In this document: piece after piece, positions 1 to 6,081 of the stretch
Layout: every line of letters begins with the position of its first letter
How positions within the stretch are numbered: position 1 is the first letter of the stretch
Position numbers and translations under genes: made by a program
Notes under the pieces: generated by a model
Told to the model about the DNA's origin: nothing
The model's input: the letters and a program-made list of their open reading frames with translations, nothing else
The model's database searches: none
NCBI GenBank assembly: GCA_012510305.1
Contig: JAAZIE010000103.1
Coordinates: forward strand, 1 to 9,751
Origin: Bacillota bacterium
Lineage (GTDB): Bacteria; Bacillota; Dethiobacteria; DTU022
Reading direction: 5' to 3'
Length of the DNA stretch: 9,751 bases

Positions 1-897
1 CCACCCCCAACCGGTCATTAAAGGTAAAAGCAGAAAAAACATGATCAAGGCAAAGTAGAAAAGGGTCGGTTCAAAAGCAGCCGGGTGCTCCAGCCGCGGA
101 TAAAAAGAGAAGGCGGCAAATCCCCGCACCCGGGCATAAACAGCGAGCAGCAGGGCTGAAAGGCTGCCCAAGAAAGAGAGGTAATCCCGGGGGCGAACCG
201 GTTCATGGAAATAGCTGCTGCGGCGCCCGCAGCCGTAAGCCCGGGCCTGCATCGCCTCTGCAGTCTGCAGCGAGCCTTCCAGGGAAGAGATCAGCAGCAG
301 CTCCAGCAGCCGGCCGTATTTTTGCAGCCGCCGCCGCAGGTTTCCTGAACTGAAATCAACCCCCCGCATCTGCTGCACCTCCCGGGCGCTGCCCAGCTCC
401 CGGGCCAGCATGGGGATCATCCGCGTAGAGAGGGAGATCAGCAGCGCCGATTTCCAGGCAAACCGGGATAAAAGAGCGGTCATCTTATCCGGATGCACCT
501 GGGTGTTGTAAAGGGAGAAAGCGGTAATTACGGCGAGCAGCCGTACCGCCATCACCGCGCCGTAACAGAGCGCTTCCAGGGTAATCGAGCGCCCGCCCGG
601 CAGCGGCAGGGCGGGCAGGGAGAAAAGAACCGTCTCCCCCTCCCCGGAAAGCAGGGGGTTGAGCAGCATCACCAGAAGAGCAGCCCAGAGCCCCACCGCC
701 AGGTAGGAGAGCCACCCTCTCAGGGCGCCGGAAACCGCCGCCGCGAACAAGCCCACCAGCAGCAGGCCGGCCGGGTAGAGGGGATGCTCCAGGGCCAGGG
801 GCAGCAGCAACAGGGCCGCCAGGTAGCTCAGCAGGGCTGCCGGGTGCAGGCTCTGTAAAAAGGTCCCTTGATCTTTGAAGTCAAAGTTTTTGAACAT
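1..897 (-). CDS. ECF transporter transmembrane subunit EcfT/CbiQ-like (partial, 3' end beyond left edge)
   Basis: This is the energy-coupling transmembrane subunit of an ECF-type (group II ABC) vitamin or metal importer; family members link two ATPases to a substrate-binding S component. I translated 299 codons from the ATG at 895-897, with no stop before the left edge. The protein is strongly hydrophobic, with likely membrane segments near residues 20-40, 41-59, 62-80, 108-128, 240-257 and 278-297. The cytoplasmic loop carries the two Arg-containing coupling signatures of the family: QQMRG (175-179) and EAMQARAYG (214-222). Typical EcfT/CbiQ proteins have about 260 residues, so little should be missing. 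A GGGGGAG ribosome site sits just upstream. The gene starts 46 bp after the membrane-anchored DUF4430 gene on the same strand and should be cotranscribed with it, downstream of the B12 riboswitch. The substrate is therefore probably a corrinoid, or less likely cobalt. No ATPase or S component lies in the window; they may lie further left. Confidence 0.88.
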   Translation of the reverse strand, partial: MFKNFDFKDQGTFLQSLHPAALLSYLAALLLLPLALEHPLYPAGLLLVGLFAAAVSGALRGWLSYLAVGLWAALLVMLLNPLLSGEGETVLFSLPALPLPGGRSITLEALCYGAVMAVRLLAVITAFSLYNTQVHPDKMTALLSRFAWKSALLISLSTRMIPMLARELGSAREVQQMRGVDFSSGNLRRRLQKYGRLLELLLISSLEGSLQTAEAMQARAYGCGRRSSYFHEPVRPRDYLSFLGSLSALLLAVYARVRGFAAFSFYPRLEHPAAFEPTLFYFALIMFFLLLPLMTGWGW

Positions 898-943
898 AAC
901 CGCTTCTCCCCCAGTTGTTGGCGGCGGCAAAGAGCCCGGCTGC

Positions 944-1645
944 TCACCGGTCCCGCTGGAGCTCACTCCATTGCGGCGGCGCCTCGCCCAGCCGGTCGCT
1001 GTACCACCAGATCACGCAGTCTCCCGGCTGAACCTTTTGCCTGGCGGCAGACTGCATGATCGTCTTCCCATTTACCTGGTACATCCAGCCGGACATACCG
1101 CTGTTTTTCTGCCCCCCCACCGAGACGACGAACTCGGAGTTGTGCGAGGTCTCGTAAACCACCCCGGCAGCATCGAGCGTGTCGAGCACGGTCCCTTTAC
1201 CGTAAACCCTCACGCTTGTTCCTTTAAAAATAATCTTTCCTTTTTGGCCCACAATGGCCAGGTCGACGGCGATGGCGGGCTGCTCATTTTTTGGCGGTGT
1301 CTTCTTTGAAGAACTCTTTTCCCGGGGGGGCTTCTTTTCGCTTTTTGGAGCAGCCTTTTTCGATGCATTTCCCGGCGAAGGGGTGTTATCCGGATGAGCA
1401 GGCTCGCCTTTTTTCGAAACAGGCTCTGCCGGCGCCCCCTCCGTCTGCGCCTGTTCCCGGCTCTTACCCTCACCGAGGGGCTCACTTTCTGCTTTGCCGG
1501 GCGCTGCAGAAACGTCTGCCGGGGATTTTTCTGCAGCGGAAAAGGCCTTGCTTGACTCCGGCTTGCTGCCGGTAGAATACCACAGCGGTACCGCCACCCC
1601 CACCGCCACCAGGATCACCAGTGCCGCCACGTAAAACTTTTTCAC
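944..1645 (-). CDS. Membrane-anchored DUF4430 (transcobalamin-like) protein
   Basis: This 233-residue protein is probably extracytoplasmic. Residues 1-23 form a basic, hydrophobic signal or anchor segment with no lipobox cysteine, so an uncleaved N-terminal anchor is likely. Residues 28-124 are a low-complexity Lys/Pro/Ser/Ala/Glu-rich spacer that could span the cell wall. Residues 125-230 are a DUF4430 domain, the fold related to the C-terminal beta domain of animal transcobalamin and intrinsic factor. It shares with the upstream protein the pattern AIVG, FV.SVGGQ, GW.Y.VN, GD.V.W.YS and a terminal P.WSEL. The start is GTG, fixed by AAGGAG at 1654-1659 with an 8-base spacer. It lies between a large DUF4430/alpha-barrel surface protein and an EcfT gene, downstream of a B12 riboswitch, so a role in passing corrinoid to the transporter is plausible but inferred. 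It lacks the alpha-barrel half of a full cobalamin carrier. Confidence 0.8.
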   Translation of the reverse strand: MKKFYVAALVILVAVGVAVPLWYSTGSKPESSKAFSAAEKSPADVSAAPGKAESEPLGEGKSREQAQTEGAPAEPVSKKGEPAHPDNTPSPGNASKKAAPKSEKKPPREKSSSKKTPPKNEQPAIAVDLAIVGQKGKIIFKGTSVRVYGKGTVLDTLDAAGVVYETSHNSEFVVSVGGQKNSGMSGWMYQVNGKTIMQSAARQKVQPGDCVIWWYSDRLGEAPPQWSELQRDR

Positions 1646-1653
1646 AATGATCT

Positions 1654-1659
1654 CTCCTT
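1654..1659 (-). promoter_or_regulatory. Ribosome binding site deciding a GTG start
   Basis: The minus strand reads AAGGAG here, 8 bases before the GTG at 1643-1645. There is no ATG at a comparable distance, so this site supports the GTG start of the small DUF4430 protein. Confidence 0.75.
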
Positions 1660-1692
1660 TACCCCGCCCGGCCTCTGCAGCCGGAACTTTTT

Positions 1693-1727
1693 TAAAAAGG
1701 GGGCGGGCAAGCTCTCCGCCCGCCCCC
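1693..1727 (-). terminator. Intrinsic terminator between the two DUF4430 genes
   Basis: A perfect 10-bp GC stem (1718-1727 pairing with 1699-1708, loop 1709-1717) is followed in the minus-strand sense by TTTTTAAAAAA. That is a Rho-independent terminator in the orientation of the B12-controlled genes. The plus-strand reading has no T-tract after the stem. It lies between the surface protein (stop at 1764) and the smaller DUF4430 gene (GTG at 1645), and no promoter is obvious in the short remaining gap. Partial readthrough would give much more surface protein than transporter. The T-tract is only five bases before switching to A, which may make it leaky. Confidence 0.75.
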
Positions 1728-1763
1728 GGGGTTAAGTGGGTTTAACCGTCACTTTTGGATTGC

Positions 1764-3233
1764 TTAACGGCGGACCGTCAAGTGCAGCCGCTTATTCTTG
1801 GAGACTAAGAGGAACCCCAGGCCGATCAGGGCCAGGCCGGGCCAGGGGGCGCGCCCGCCTCCTGCTGTCTGCGGCAAATCGGTATCTTCCTCTTCTTCGC
1901 CGGAAGCCCCGGCTCCTGAACCGGGTTGCGCGCCGCGCTCCGGGCCGGCTCCGGGTTCACCGGGTTCGTAAGCGGCGGCAAGCCGCTCAAATATACTCCC
2001 GTGCACCAGGTCCCCCACCGCGAGCAGCACCTGGCAGGTGGTCATGGGGTTGCTTTCGTCGCCAAACCTGAACGAACCATCCGCCAACCGGTAGGCAAAA
2101 AGAGCATGGATGATGCTGCGGCTCCCGCCGGTCCAGGGAGCAGCCGCAGGATCTTCACCGCAGGCTGCCAGCGCCCGAATCACCGCCGCCGCCGACTCGG
2201 CACTTTCGCTGCCCCAGGAGGCGAAGCCCCCGCCCGGCTGCTGCAGGCCCTGCAGGCAGGTGAGCGCAGCCTGAACGGCTTCCGCCACCCCGCTCTCACC
2301 GCGATGGGCCGAGAGGGCGATTAAAGCCATGGCGGTCATATCGGGATCAGCCTCATCGCCAAAAAGGGTAAACCCGCCGCCGGTTAACTGCTGCTTCAAA
2401 AGAAAAGCAACCGCCCGGCCCCGGTCATACGCCTGCCCGGCCGTATCGAGAGCGATGAGCGACCAGATGTGCTCGTTGAGCCATCCTTCGCCGAAGCTGC
2501 CGCCGGCATTTTGCCTCGCCGCCAGCTCAGCCGCCAGGTTTCTCCCGCCGGCGGCGGCGGGATCCTCACCGGCGGCGATCATTCCCAAAATGGTGCCCGC
2601 ATAAGCGGTTACCGCGCTCTCATCACCGAGCTGCCCGATCTTCCAGTGAGGCAACTTCCATGGTGACGCGGTAAGATCGACGCCGGCGCCCCACAGCGCC
2701 AGCACCTCTTCCCAGTGATCCAGTGCAGTGTGATTGGCGCGGTAGTAAGAGACGAGCTCCGCCAGTGCCGCATCCAGATCAACAGGATCCGGGGGAATTT
2801 GCCCCTCCAGCTCGCTCCATCCCGGAGCGGGCGCCTCAAAAGAGGTGCTGTAATACCAGAGCACCTGATCGCCTTCTTCAACGGGGCAGCTGCCCGCACC
2901 CACACTCCCGGCAATATCGTTTACGGTATAGAGCCAGCCGGCGGGGTATACCGCCGCCTGCCCGCCGACGGACTCCACCAAAAAGCCCAGCGCACCGTAA
3001 TCGGTGCCCTCATAATCGACTCCGGTAGCCGCCAGGGCACCCAAAACGGTAACCCCCCAGGGGTTATCCTCCTTCACCACCACGCTGTGTGAGCCGTGTA
3101 TAAGTTCGCCCCCGGAGCCGACAATAGCCACCTTGACCGTGCAATCCGCGGCACCGCCGGCAAATACCGGCACGGCCAGGAATAGAGTTAACGCCAACAC
3201 TATAAACAAAATCCCCATCTTCCGAAAATGCAA
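1764..3233 (-). CDS. Secreted DUF4430 plus alpha/alpha-barrel protein (intrinsic-factor-like), LPXTA-type surface anchor
   Basis: This 489-residue exported protein is the best candidate here for a surface corrinoid-binding protein. Residues 1-25 are a signal peptide with likely cleavage after VFA. Residues 33-142 are a DUF4430 domain (AIVG, VESVGGQ, GWLYTVN, GDQVLWYYS, GWSEL), related to the beta domain of transcobalamin and intrinsic factor. Residues 150-418 are an alpha/alpha-barrel with at least four prenyltransferase/squalene-cyclase-type repeats (near 238-262, 276-307, 328-355, 380-410). One repeat contains DPDMTAMALIALS (296-308), resembling the VDTxAMAxLALTC signature of animal cobalamin carriers. 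The cyclase acid motif DxDD is not complete (D296-P-D-M), arguing for binding over catalysis. Residues 421-450 are a Gly/Pro/Glu-rich spacer, then LPQTA (453-457), a hydrophobic stretch and KNKR: a sortase signal with Ala replacing Gly. The start is TTG, fixed by AGGAGG eight bases upstream. It is the first gene after the B12 riboswitch. Corrinoid binding is inferred, not shown. Confidence 0.85.
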   Translation of the reverse strand: MHFRKMGILFIVLALTLFLAVPVFAGGAADCTVKVAIVGSGGELIHGSHSVVVKEDNPWGVTVLGALAATGVDYEGTDYGALGFLVESVGGQAAVYPAGWLYTVNDIAGSVGAGSCPVEEGDQVLWYYSTSFEAPAPGWSELEGQIPPDPVDLDAALAELVSYYRANHTALDHWEEVLALWGAGVDLTASPWKLPHWKIGQLGDESAVTAYAGTILGMIAAGEDPAAAGGRNLAAELAARQNAGGSFGEGWLNEHIWSLIALDTAGQAYDRGRAVAFLLKQQLTGGGFTLFGDEADPDMTAMALIALSAHRGESGVAEAVQAALTCLQGLQQPGGGFASWGSESAESAAAVIRALAACGEDPAAAPWTGGSRSIIHALFAYRLADGSFRFGDESNPMTTCQVLLAVGDLVHGSIFERLAAAYEPGEPGAGPERGAQPGSGAGASGEEEEDTDLPQTAGGGRAPWPGLALIGLGFLLVSKNKRLHLTVRR

Positions 3234-3241
3234 GTGATCAA

Positions 3242-3247
3242 CCTCCT
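3242..3247 (-). promoter_or_regulatory. Ribosome binding site deciding a TTG start
   Basis: The minus strand carries a perfect AGGAGG here, 8 bases from the TTG at 3231-3233. The nearest in-frame ATG (codon 6) would be 23 bases away, too far, so TTG is the start. This also gives the signal peptide its basic N-terminus. Confidence 0.8.
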
Positions 3248-3343
3248 CGGGTCGAAATTCTCTTCTGTTGCCGGCAGCGATGCCAAAAATCTTTATCGCC
3301 GCCCTCCGTCAATTCATCAGCAGCTCCACGGCAACAAGCGATC

Positions 3344-3374
3344 AAAAAGCCCCGTTCCTACGGAGGAACGGGGC
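3344..3374 (-). terminator. Expression-platform terminator of the B12 riboswitch
   Basis: On the minus strand a 10-bp stem (gccccgttcc at 3349-3358 on the plus strand pairing with ggaacggggc at 3365-3374) with a six-base loop is followed at once by TTTTTGAT. It lies 3' of the cobalamin aptamer and about 110 bp before the first gene, the usual place for the OFF-state terminator of a transcription-attenuating riboswitch. A GGGGAGG run around 3412-3420 (minus strand) could pair with the CCTCC at the top of the stem as an antiterminator. I could not fold this, so that pairing is only a suggestion. Confidence 0.85.
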
Positions 3375-3450
3375 CGGGGCTGCCAAAAGGGTGCCGTTGA
3401 ACCAAATAGACCACCTCCCCATCTCGCGTAGAGCAGTGTGTCCGCTGGGA

Positions 3451-3600
3451 GCTAGCAGGTCTCCTGGCTTGGGTTCTTCCCGGCGCTGCGCCTTCCCATC
3501 AAAATATGACAGTGGCATGATGCAGGCCGGTTCCCCTCACAGTGGCGGGACCGCACCGGATTTTCACCGGTTTCCCTGTACTATTCCCTTGGATATTTAG
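3451..3600 (-). promoter_or_regulatory. Cobalamin (vitamin B12) riboswitch aptamer
   Basis: Read on the minus strand, the region holds the conserved blocks of the cobalamin aptamer in order: GGGAAACCGGTGAAAATCC, then GGTGCGGTCCCGCCACTGTG (the B12 box region), then TGCCACTGTC, GGGAAGGCGC, and finally AGCCAGGAGACCTGC at 3455-3469. Exact ends are uncertain because I could not fold P1. In this family, binding of adenosylcobalamin (or another corrinoid) usually switches expression off. Here a terminator follows about 80 bases downstream, so the likely mechanism is premature transcription termination. It controls the surface DUF4430 protein and, by readthrough, the smaller DUF4430 protein and EcfT. 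Confidence 0.95.
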
Positions 3601-3690
3601 TTTTCTAACCCAGGTTTCGCTAAAAGATCGCCAATTCCTTCTTTTATTTTATTATATTATGCTTTTACGTATAATATCGCTATGGACGCG
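3601..3690 (-). promoter_or_regulatory. AT-rich stretch, probable promoter region of the riboswitch transcript
   Basis: This is the most AT-rich stretch between the riboswitch and the next gene. TATAAT occurs on the minus strand at 3651-3656 and on the plus strand at 3670-3675. Neither has a convincing -35 box at 16-18 bases. A TTGGCG on the minus strand near 3627-3632 has no good -10 partner. The riboswitch transcript must start near here, but I cannot pick the exact promoter. Confidence 0.35.
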
Positions 3691-3714
3691 GCATGGCGGG
3701 GCAAAGGCCACCAC

Positions 3715-3840
3715 TGTCGTCCTGAGGGCGAAGCCCGAAGGAGCTCACGCGTCCAGGAGAAACCCCCTATAAAAACACCCGGGCTGTCTTTTTGATCGGA
3801 GCCGGACCGGCTGAGATTCTTCGCTGCGCTCAGAATGACG
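3715..3840. repeat. Inverted-repeat element resembling a dispersed non-coding repeat
   Basis: The left end TGTCGTCCTGAG (3715-3726) is mirrored at the right end by CTCAGAATGACG (3829-3840), whose reverse complement is CGTCATTCTGAG. The similarity extends inward: GGGCGAAGCCCGAAGGAGCTC on the left against CGCAGCGAAGAATCTC read inward from the right. From memory, sequences like GATTCTTCGCTGCGCTCAGAATGAC recur in the intergenic regions of many bacterial genomes, so this may be a MITE or REP-like element. There is no ORF of note inside. The middle (about 3771-3793) has AAAAA and TTTTT flanking an imperfect GC hairpin, which could end transcription from the hydrolase gene on the minus strand. That terminator reading is weak. 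Confidence 0.5.
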
Positions 3841-3893
3841 GGGAGGGGGAAATATGGTAAGAGCGGCCCTCCCGGGCAGCGCGGGAAGCTGTT

Positions 3894-4634
3894 TCAACGG
3901 GAGACCAGGTAAGACTCGCCTTCCTCTGCCAGCTCCGCTGCTTGAAAGTGTACCCGGGCTTCCTCCAGGGATAGCGCCGGCGGCAACCCAGGGTGGAGGT
4001 GGGTTAAAAGAAGCCTTTTTACCCCGGCGCGGCGGGCGATGCGGGCCGCGCCCGCGGCTGAAAGATGGTTCGCCGGAGCAGGCACGCTCTCTTTTTCCTG
4101 AAAATTGGCTTCGCAGAGAAAGAGATCGGCCCCGGCGGCAAACCCGGCCAGGCCGTCAAAATGCTCCGTGTCTCCCGAGTAAACCAAAACACCCTTTTCG
4201 GTTTCAATACGCATGGCCAGGCAGGGCAGCGAATGAACGGTCTCGACAAAGGAAAGGGCAAAGGGCCCCAAAAAAAGATCCTCTCCGGCAGCCAGGGGAA
4301 CCGTTTCGAAAAGATCCTTGTAGGGCAGCCGCTTGAACTCGGCAGCCGGCTCCGGCGGCGCATGGAGCGGCAGCGGCTGCCGAAGCCGGGCGCTGCTCCG
4401 CGCGTAATCGAGGGCATAGCGCAGCACCATCAGGTCGGCCGTATGATCAAAGTGCAGATGCGAGAGCAGCACCGCCTCCAGTTCCCAGGGCTGCAGATAG
4501 TGCTGCAGCCGGCTCAACACGCCGTTGCCGCAATCGATCAGGATCCGGTATCCCGAAGCCTCCAAGAGGTATCCCGAGCAGGCGCCGCCTGCCGCCGGGT
4601 AGGGGCCGTAACGGCCGAGCACGGTCAGTTTCAT
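3894..4634 (-). CDS. Metallo-beta-lactamase-fold metal-dependent hydrolase
   Basis: This 246-residue cytoplasmic protein belongs to the MBL-fold superfamily, closest in style to the RNase Z-like/YhfI group of small hydrolases. The metal ligands are visible: H59-L-H61-F-D63-H64 (HxHxDH), H134, D155 in the SGDTEHFD strand, and H212 in LLLTHLHP. An early GRYGPYPAAGGACSGYLL segment followed by ILIDCGNG is typical of this subfamily. There is no signal peptide. The substrate cannot be told: both phosphodiester and other ester hydrolases use this fold, and long substrate-recognition arms of true tRNase Z are not evident. I chose the ATG at 4632-4634 because AAGGAG at 4644-4649 is nine bases away. 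An in-frame TTG two codons upstream would leave only three bases. The gene starts 57 bp after the stop of the M48 protease gene and is probably cotranscribed with it. Confidence 0.85.
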   Translation of the reverse strand: MKLTVLGRYGPYPAAGGACSGYLLEASGYRILIDCGNGVLSRLQHYLQPWELEAVLLSHLHFDHTADLMVLRYALDYARSSARLRQPLPLHAPPEPAAEFKRLPYKDLFETVPLAAGEDLFLGPFALSFVETVHSLPCLAMRIETEKGVLVYSGDTEHFDGLAGFAAGADLFLCEANFQEKESVPAPANHLSAAGAARIARRAGVKRLLLTHLHPGLPPALSLEEARVHFQAAELAEEGESYLVSR

Positions 4635-4643
4635 CGGCAAAAT

Positions 4644-4649
4644 CTCCTT
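4644..4649 (-). promoter_or_regulatory. Ribosome binding site deciding the ATG over an upstream TTG
   Basis: The minus strand reads AAGGAG here, nine bases before the ATG at 4632-4634 and only three before an in-frame TTG at 4638-4640. Spacing favours the ATG for the MBL-fold hydrolase. Confidence 0.7.
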
Positions 4650-4691
4650 TTCCTTTTAATTTGCAACCCGGCAGCAGCGACGGGTCCGGGC

Positions 4692-5906
4692 TCACCTTTT
4701 TTCGCCGCCTCCGATTGCCCCGCCCTCCCGCCGGGCTGCTTCAATGCGCTCCATCAGCGGCGGATGCGTGTAAAGCGCTGCTTTCAAAAGAGGGTGCGGC
4801 TGCACCACGGAGAGGTTGCTCCGGGCCAGTTTACAGTATAGCGAAACAAAGGGCGCCGACTCGCCGATAAGGCTGAGCGCAGTCCGGTCCGCTTCGCGCT
4901 CCAGGCTCCGGGAAAGAGCGCTTCGGGCCGGAGATACCGCCATGGAGAGCAGGGCAAAGAAAAGCAGGGCCAGCGGCAGGGCCCTGAAATCCGCATGCAG
5001 CCCCATCTTCAGCAGAACGCGGTAAAGAGCGTAAAGGGCGGCAAAGGAACCGGCCGCTCCAAGCAGCACGTTCCGCCAAAGGTGACCGTGGCGCCAGTGA
5101 CCCATCTCGTGAGCGATGACGGCGAGCACCTCTTCGTCAGTGAAATTTTGCAGCAGGGTGTCGTAGATGACGATGCGCCTGGTTCTGCCCATACCGCTAA
5201 AATAGGCGTTGGCCTTGCTGGTGCGGCGGCCGGCGTCGGCAACGAGGATGCGCTCCACCCTGATGCCGGCCTTCTCGGAGAGCCCCGTGATCCGCTCCGG
5301 CAAACCCTCCCCTTCCAGATCGGTAAAGCGGTAAAAGAGCGGGTCGATGATCAGCGGATATAGATAACCGGAGAGGAGCAAAAAAAGGGTAAAGGCGATC
5401 CCGCCAAAAAACCACCACCGCGCCGGCCACCGGGTGATCAGCACGTAGAGGCCGGTAAGCGCCGCCGCCGCGATAAAAAGGCCGATGAGGGCGCTTTTGC
5501 CGTAATCGGCAAACCAGCCGGCTGCAGTCTGAAGCGATAAGCCGAAGCGGTGCTCGATGGTATAACCGCGGTAAAAATCAAGGGGCAGGCTCAAGAGGCG
5601 TTGAGCGATCAAAAAAAGCACAATATAACCGGCGGCATAAGGCAGGGCAGGATGCGGCGCCGCCTTAAAAAAGCGCATTACCAGGTAAACAGCGGCAGCC
5701 AGAAAAAGCAGGGACAGCAGCTGCTGCTGCAGCGAAATTGCAAGCCCCGCCCGCTGGTAAGCCGCCGCGCGGGTGAGAAAGGGCTCGTCAAAGAGCAAGG
5801 AAACCGCACCGTCCACCGGCACAGCCGCCAGCAGCCCGGCAAGAATAAATCCCAGGTAAAGAAGGGCGGCCGCCCCTAGAATTATCCATGCTGCAGCAAC
5901 CGGCAT
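4692..5906 (-). CDS. M48 family membrane metalloprotease, Ste24/CAAX protease 1-like
   Basis: This 404-residue integral-membrane zinc protease resembles Ste24 (CAAX prenyl protease 1) more than HtpX, which is shorter. Likely membrane segments lie near 7-29, 60-80, 88-106, 136-157, 165-187, 279-299 and 308-327. The catalytic motif is HEMGH (H266, E267, H270). The third zinc ligand is most likely E336 in SLEREAD, matching the EFQAD position of Ste24. Other family marks are SKANAYFSGMGRTRRIVIYD (230-249, like the SNAYF.G motif) and a C-terminal HPPLMERIEA (381-390). The protein also has a family-like N-terminal M48 domain with the YRGYTIEHRFGLS segment (112-124). Bacterial members are generally assigned to membrane protein quality control; no isoprenylated substrate is expected here. 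The ATG at 5904-5906 follows a GGGGAGAG site. The MBL hydrolase gene follows after 57 bp. Confidence 0.9.
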   Translation of the reverse strand: MPVAAAWIILGAAALLYLGFILAGLLAAVPVDGAVSLLFDEPFLTRAAAYQRAGLAISLQQQLLSLLFLAAAVYLVMRFFKAAPHPALPYAAGYIVLFLIAQRLLSLPLDFYRGYTIEHRFGLSLQTAAGWFADYGKSALIGLFIAAAALTGLYVLITRWPARWWFFGGIAFTLFLLLSGYLYPLIIDPLFYRFTDLEGEGLPERITGLSEKAGIRVERILVADAGRRTSKANAYFSGMGRTRRIVIYDTLLQNFTDEEVLAVIAHEMGHWRHGHLWRNVLLGAAGSFAALYALYRVLLKMGLHADFRALPLALLFFALLSMAVSPARSALSRSLEREADRTALSLIGESAPFVSLYCKLARSNLSVVQPHPLLKAALYTHPPLMERIEAARREGGAIGGGEKR

Positions 5907-6081
5907 CGCCTCTCTCCCCAGACTATTGTTCCCCCAGGCAAATAAGACAACCCGCTCTCCGGCGATCCGGAGCTATCAGCAGGCCTGCGATCACCGCCGG
6001 GATAGATGGAGCCATATCCCGAAACCTTCCCCCTGGAACCGGGAAAGATGAGGTTGGCGAGAAAGATCGTTCCCGGTCGCC

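Noticed and set aside
1764..3233. Reading the barrel domain as a true squalene-hopene cyclase or prenyltransferase
   Set aside because: The region is about 270 residues rather than over 600, the DxDD acid motif is incomplete, and it is fused to DUF4430 under a B12 riboswitch.
3670..3675. Plus-strand TATAAT as a promoter
   Set aside because: There is no suitable -35 box and no plus-strand gene follows before the opposing hydrolase gene.
4065..4841. A 258-codon plus-strand open frame opposite the MBL hydrolase
   Set aside because: The minus strand there encodes a protein with intact MBL metal ligands; the plus-strand frame has shadow-like Arg/Gln/Gly-rich composition.
5957..5988. Hairpin CTCCGG-CGAT-CCGGAG and the neighbouring palindrome GCAGGCCTGC in the 175 bp gap
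   Set aside because: The stem is only 6 bp and no T-tract follows on either strand, so it is not supported as a terminator or operator.
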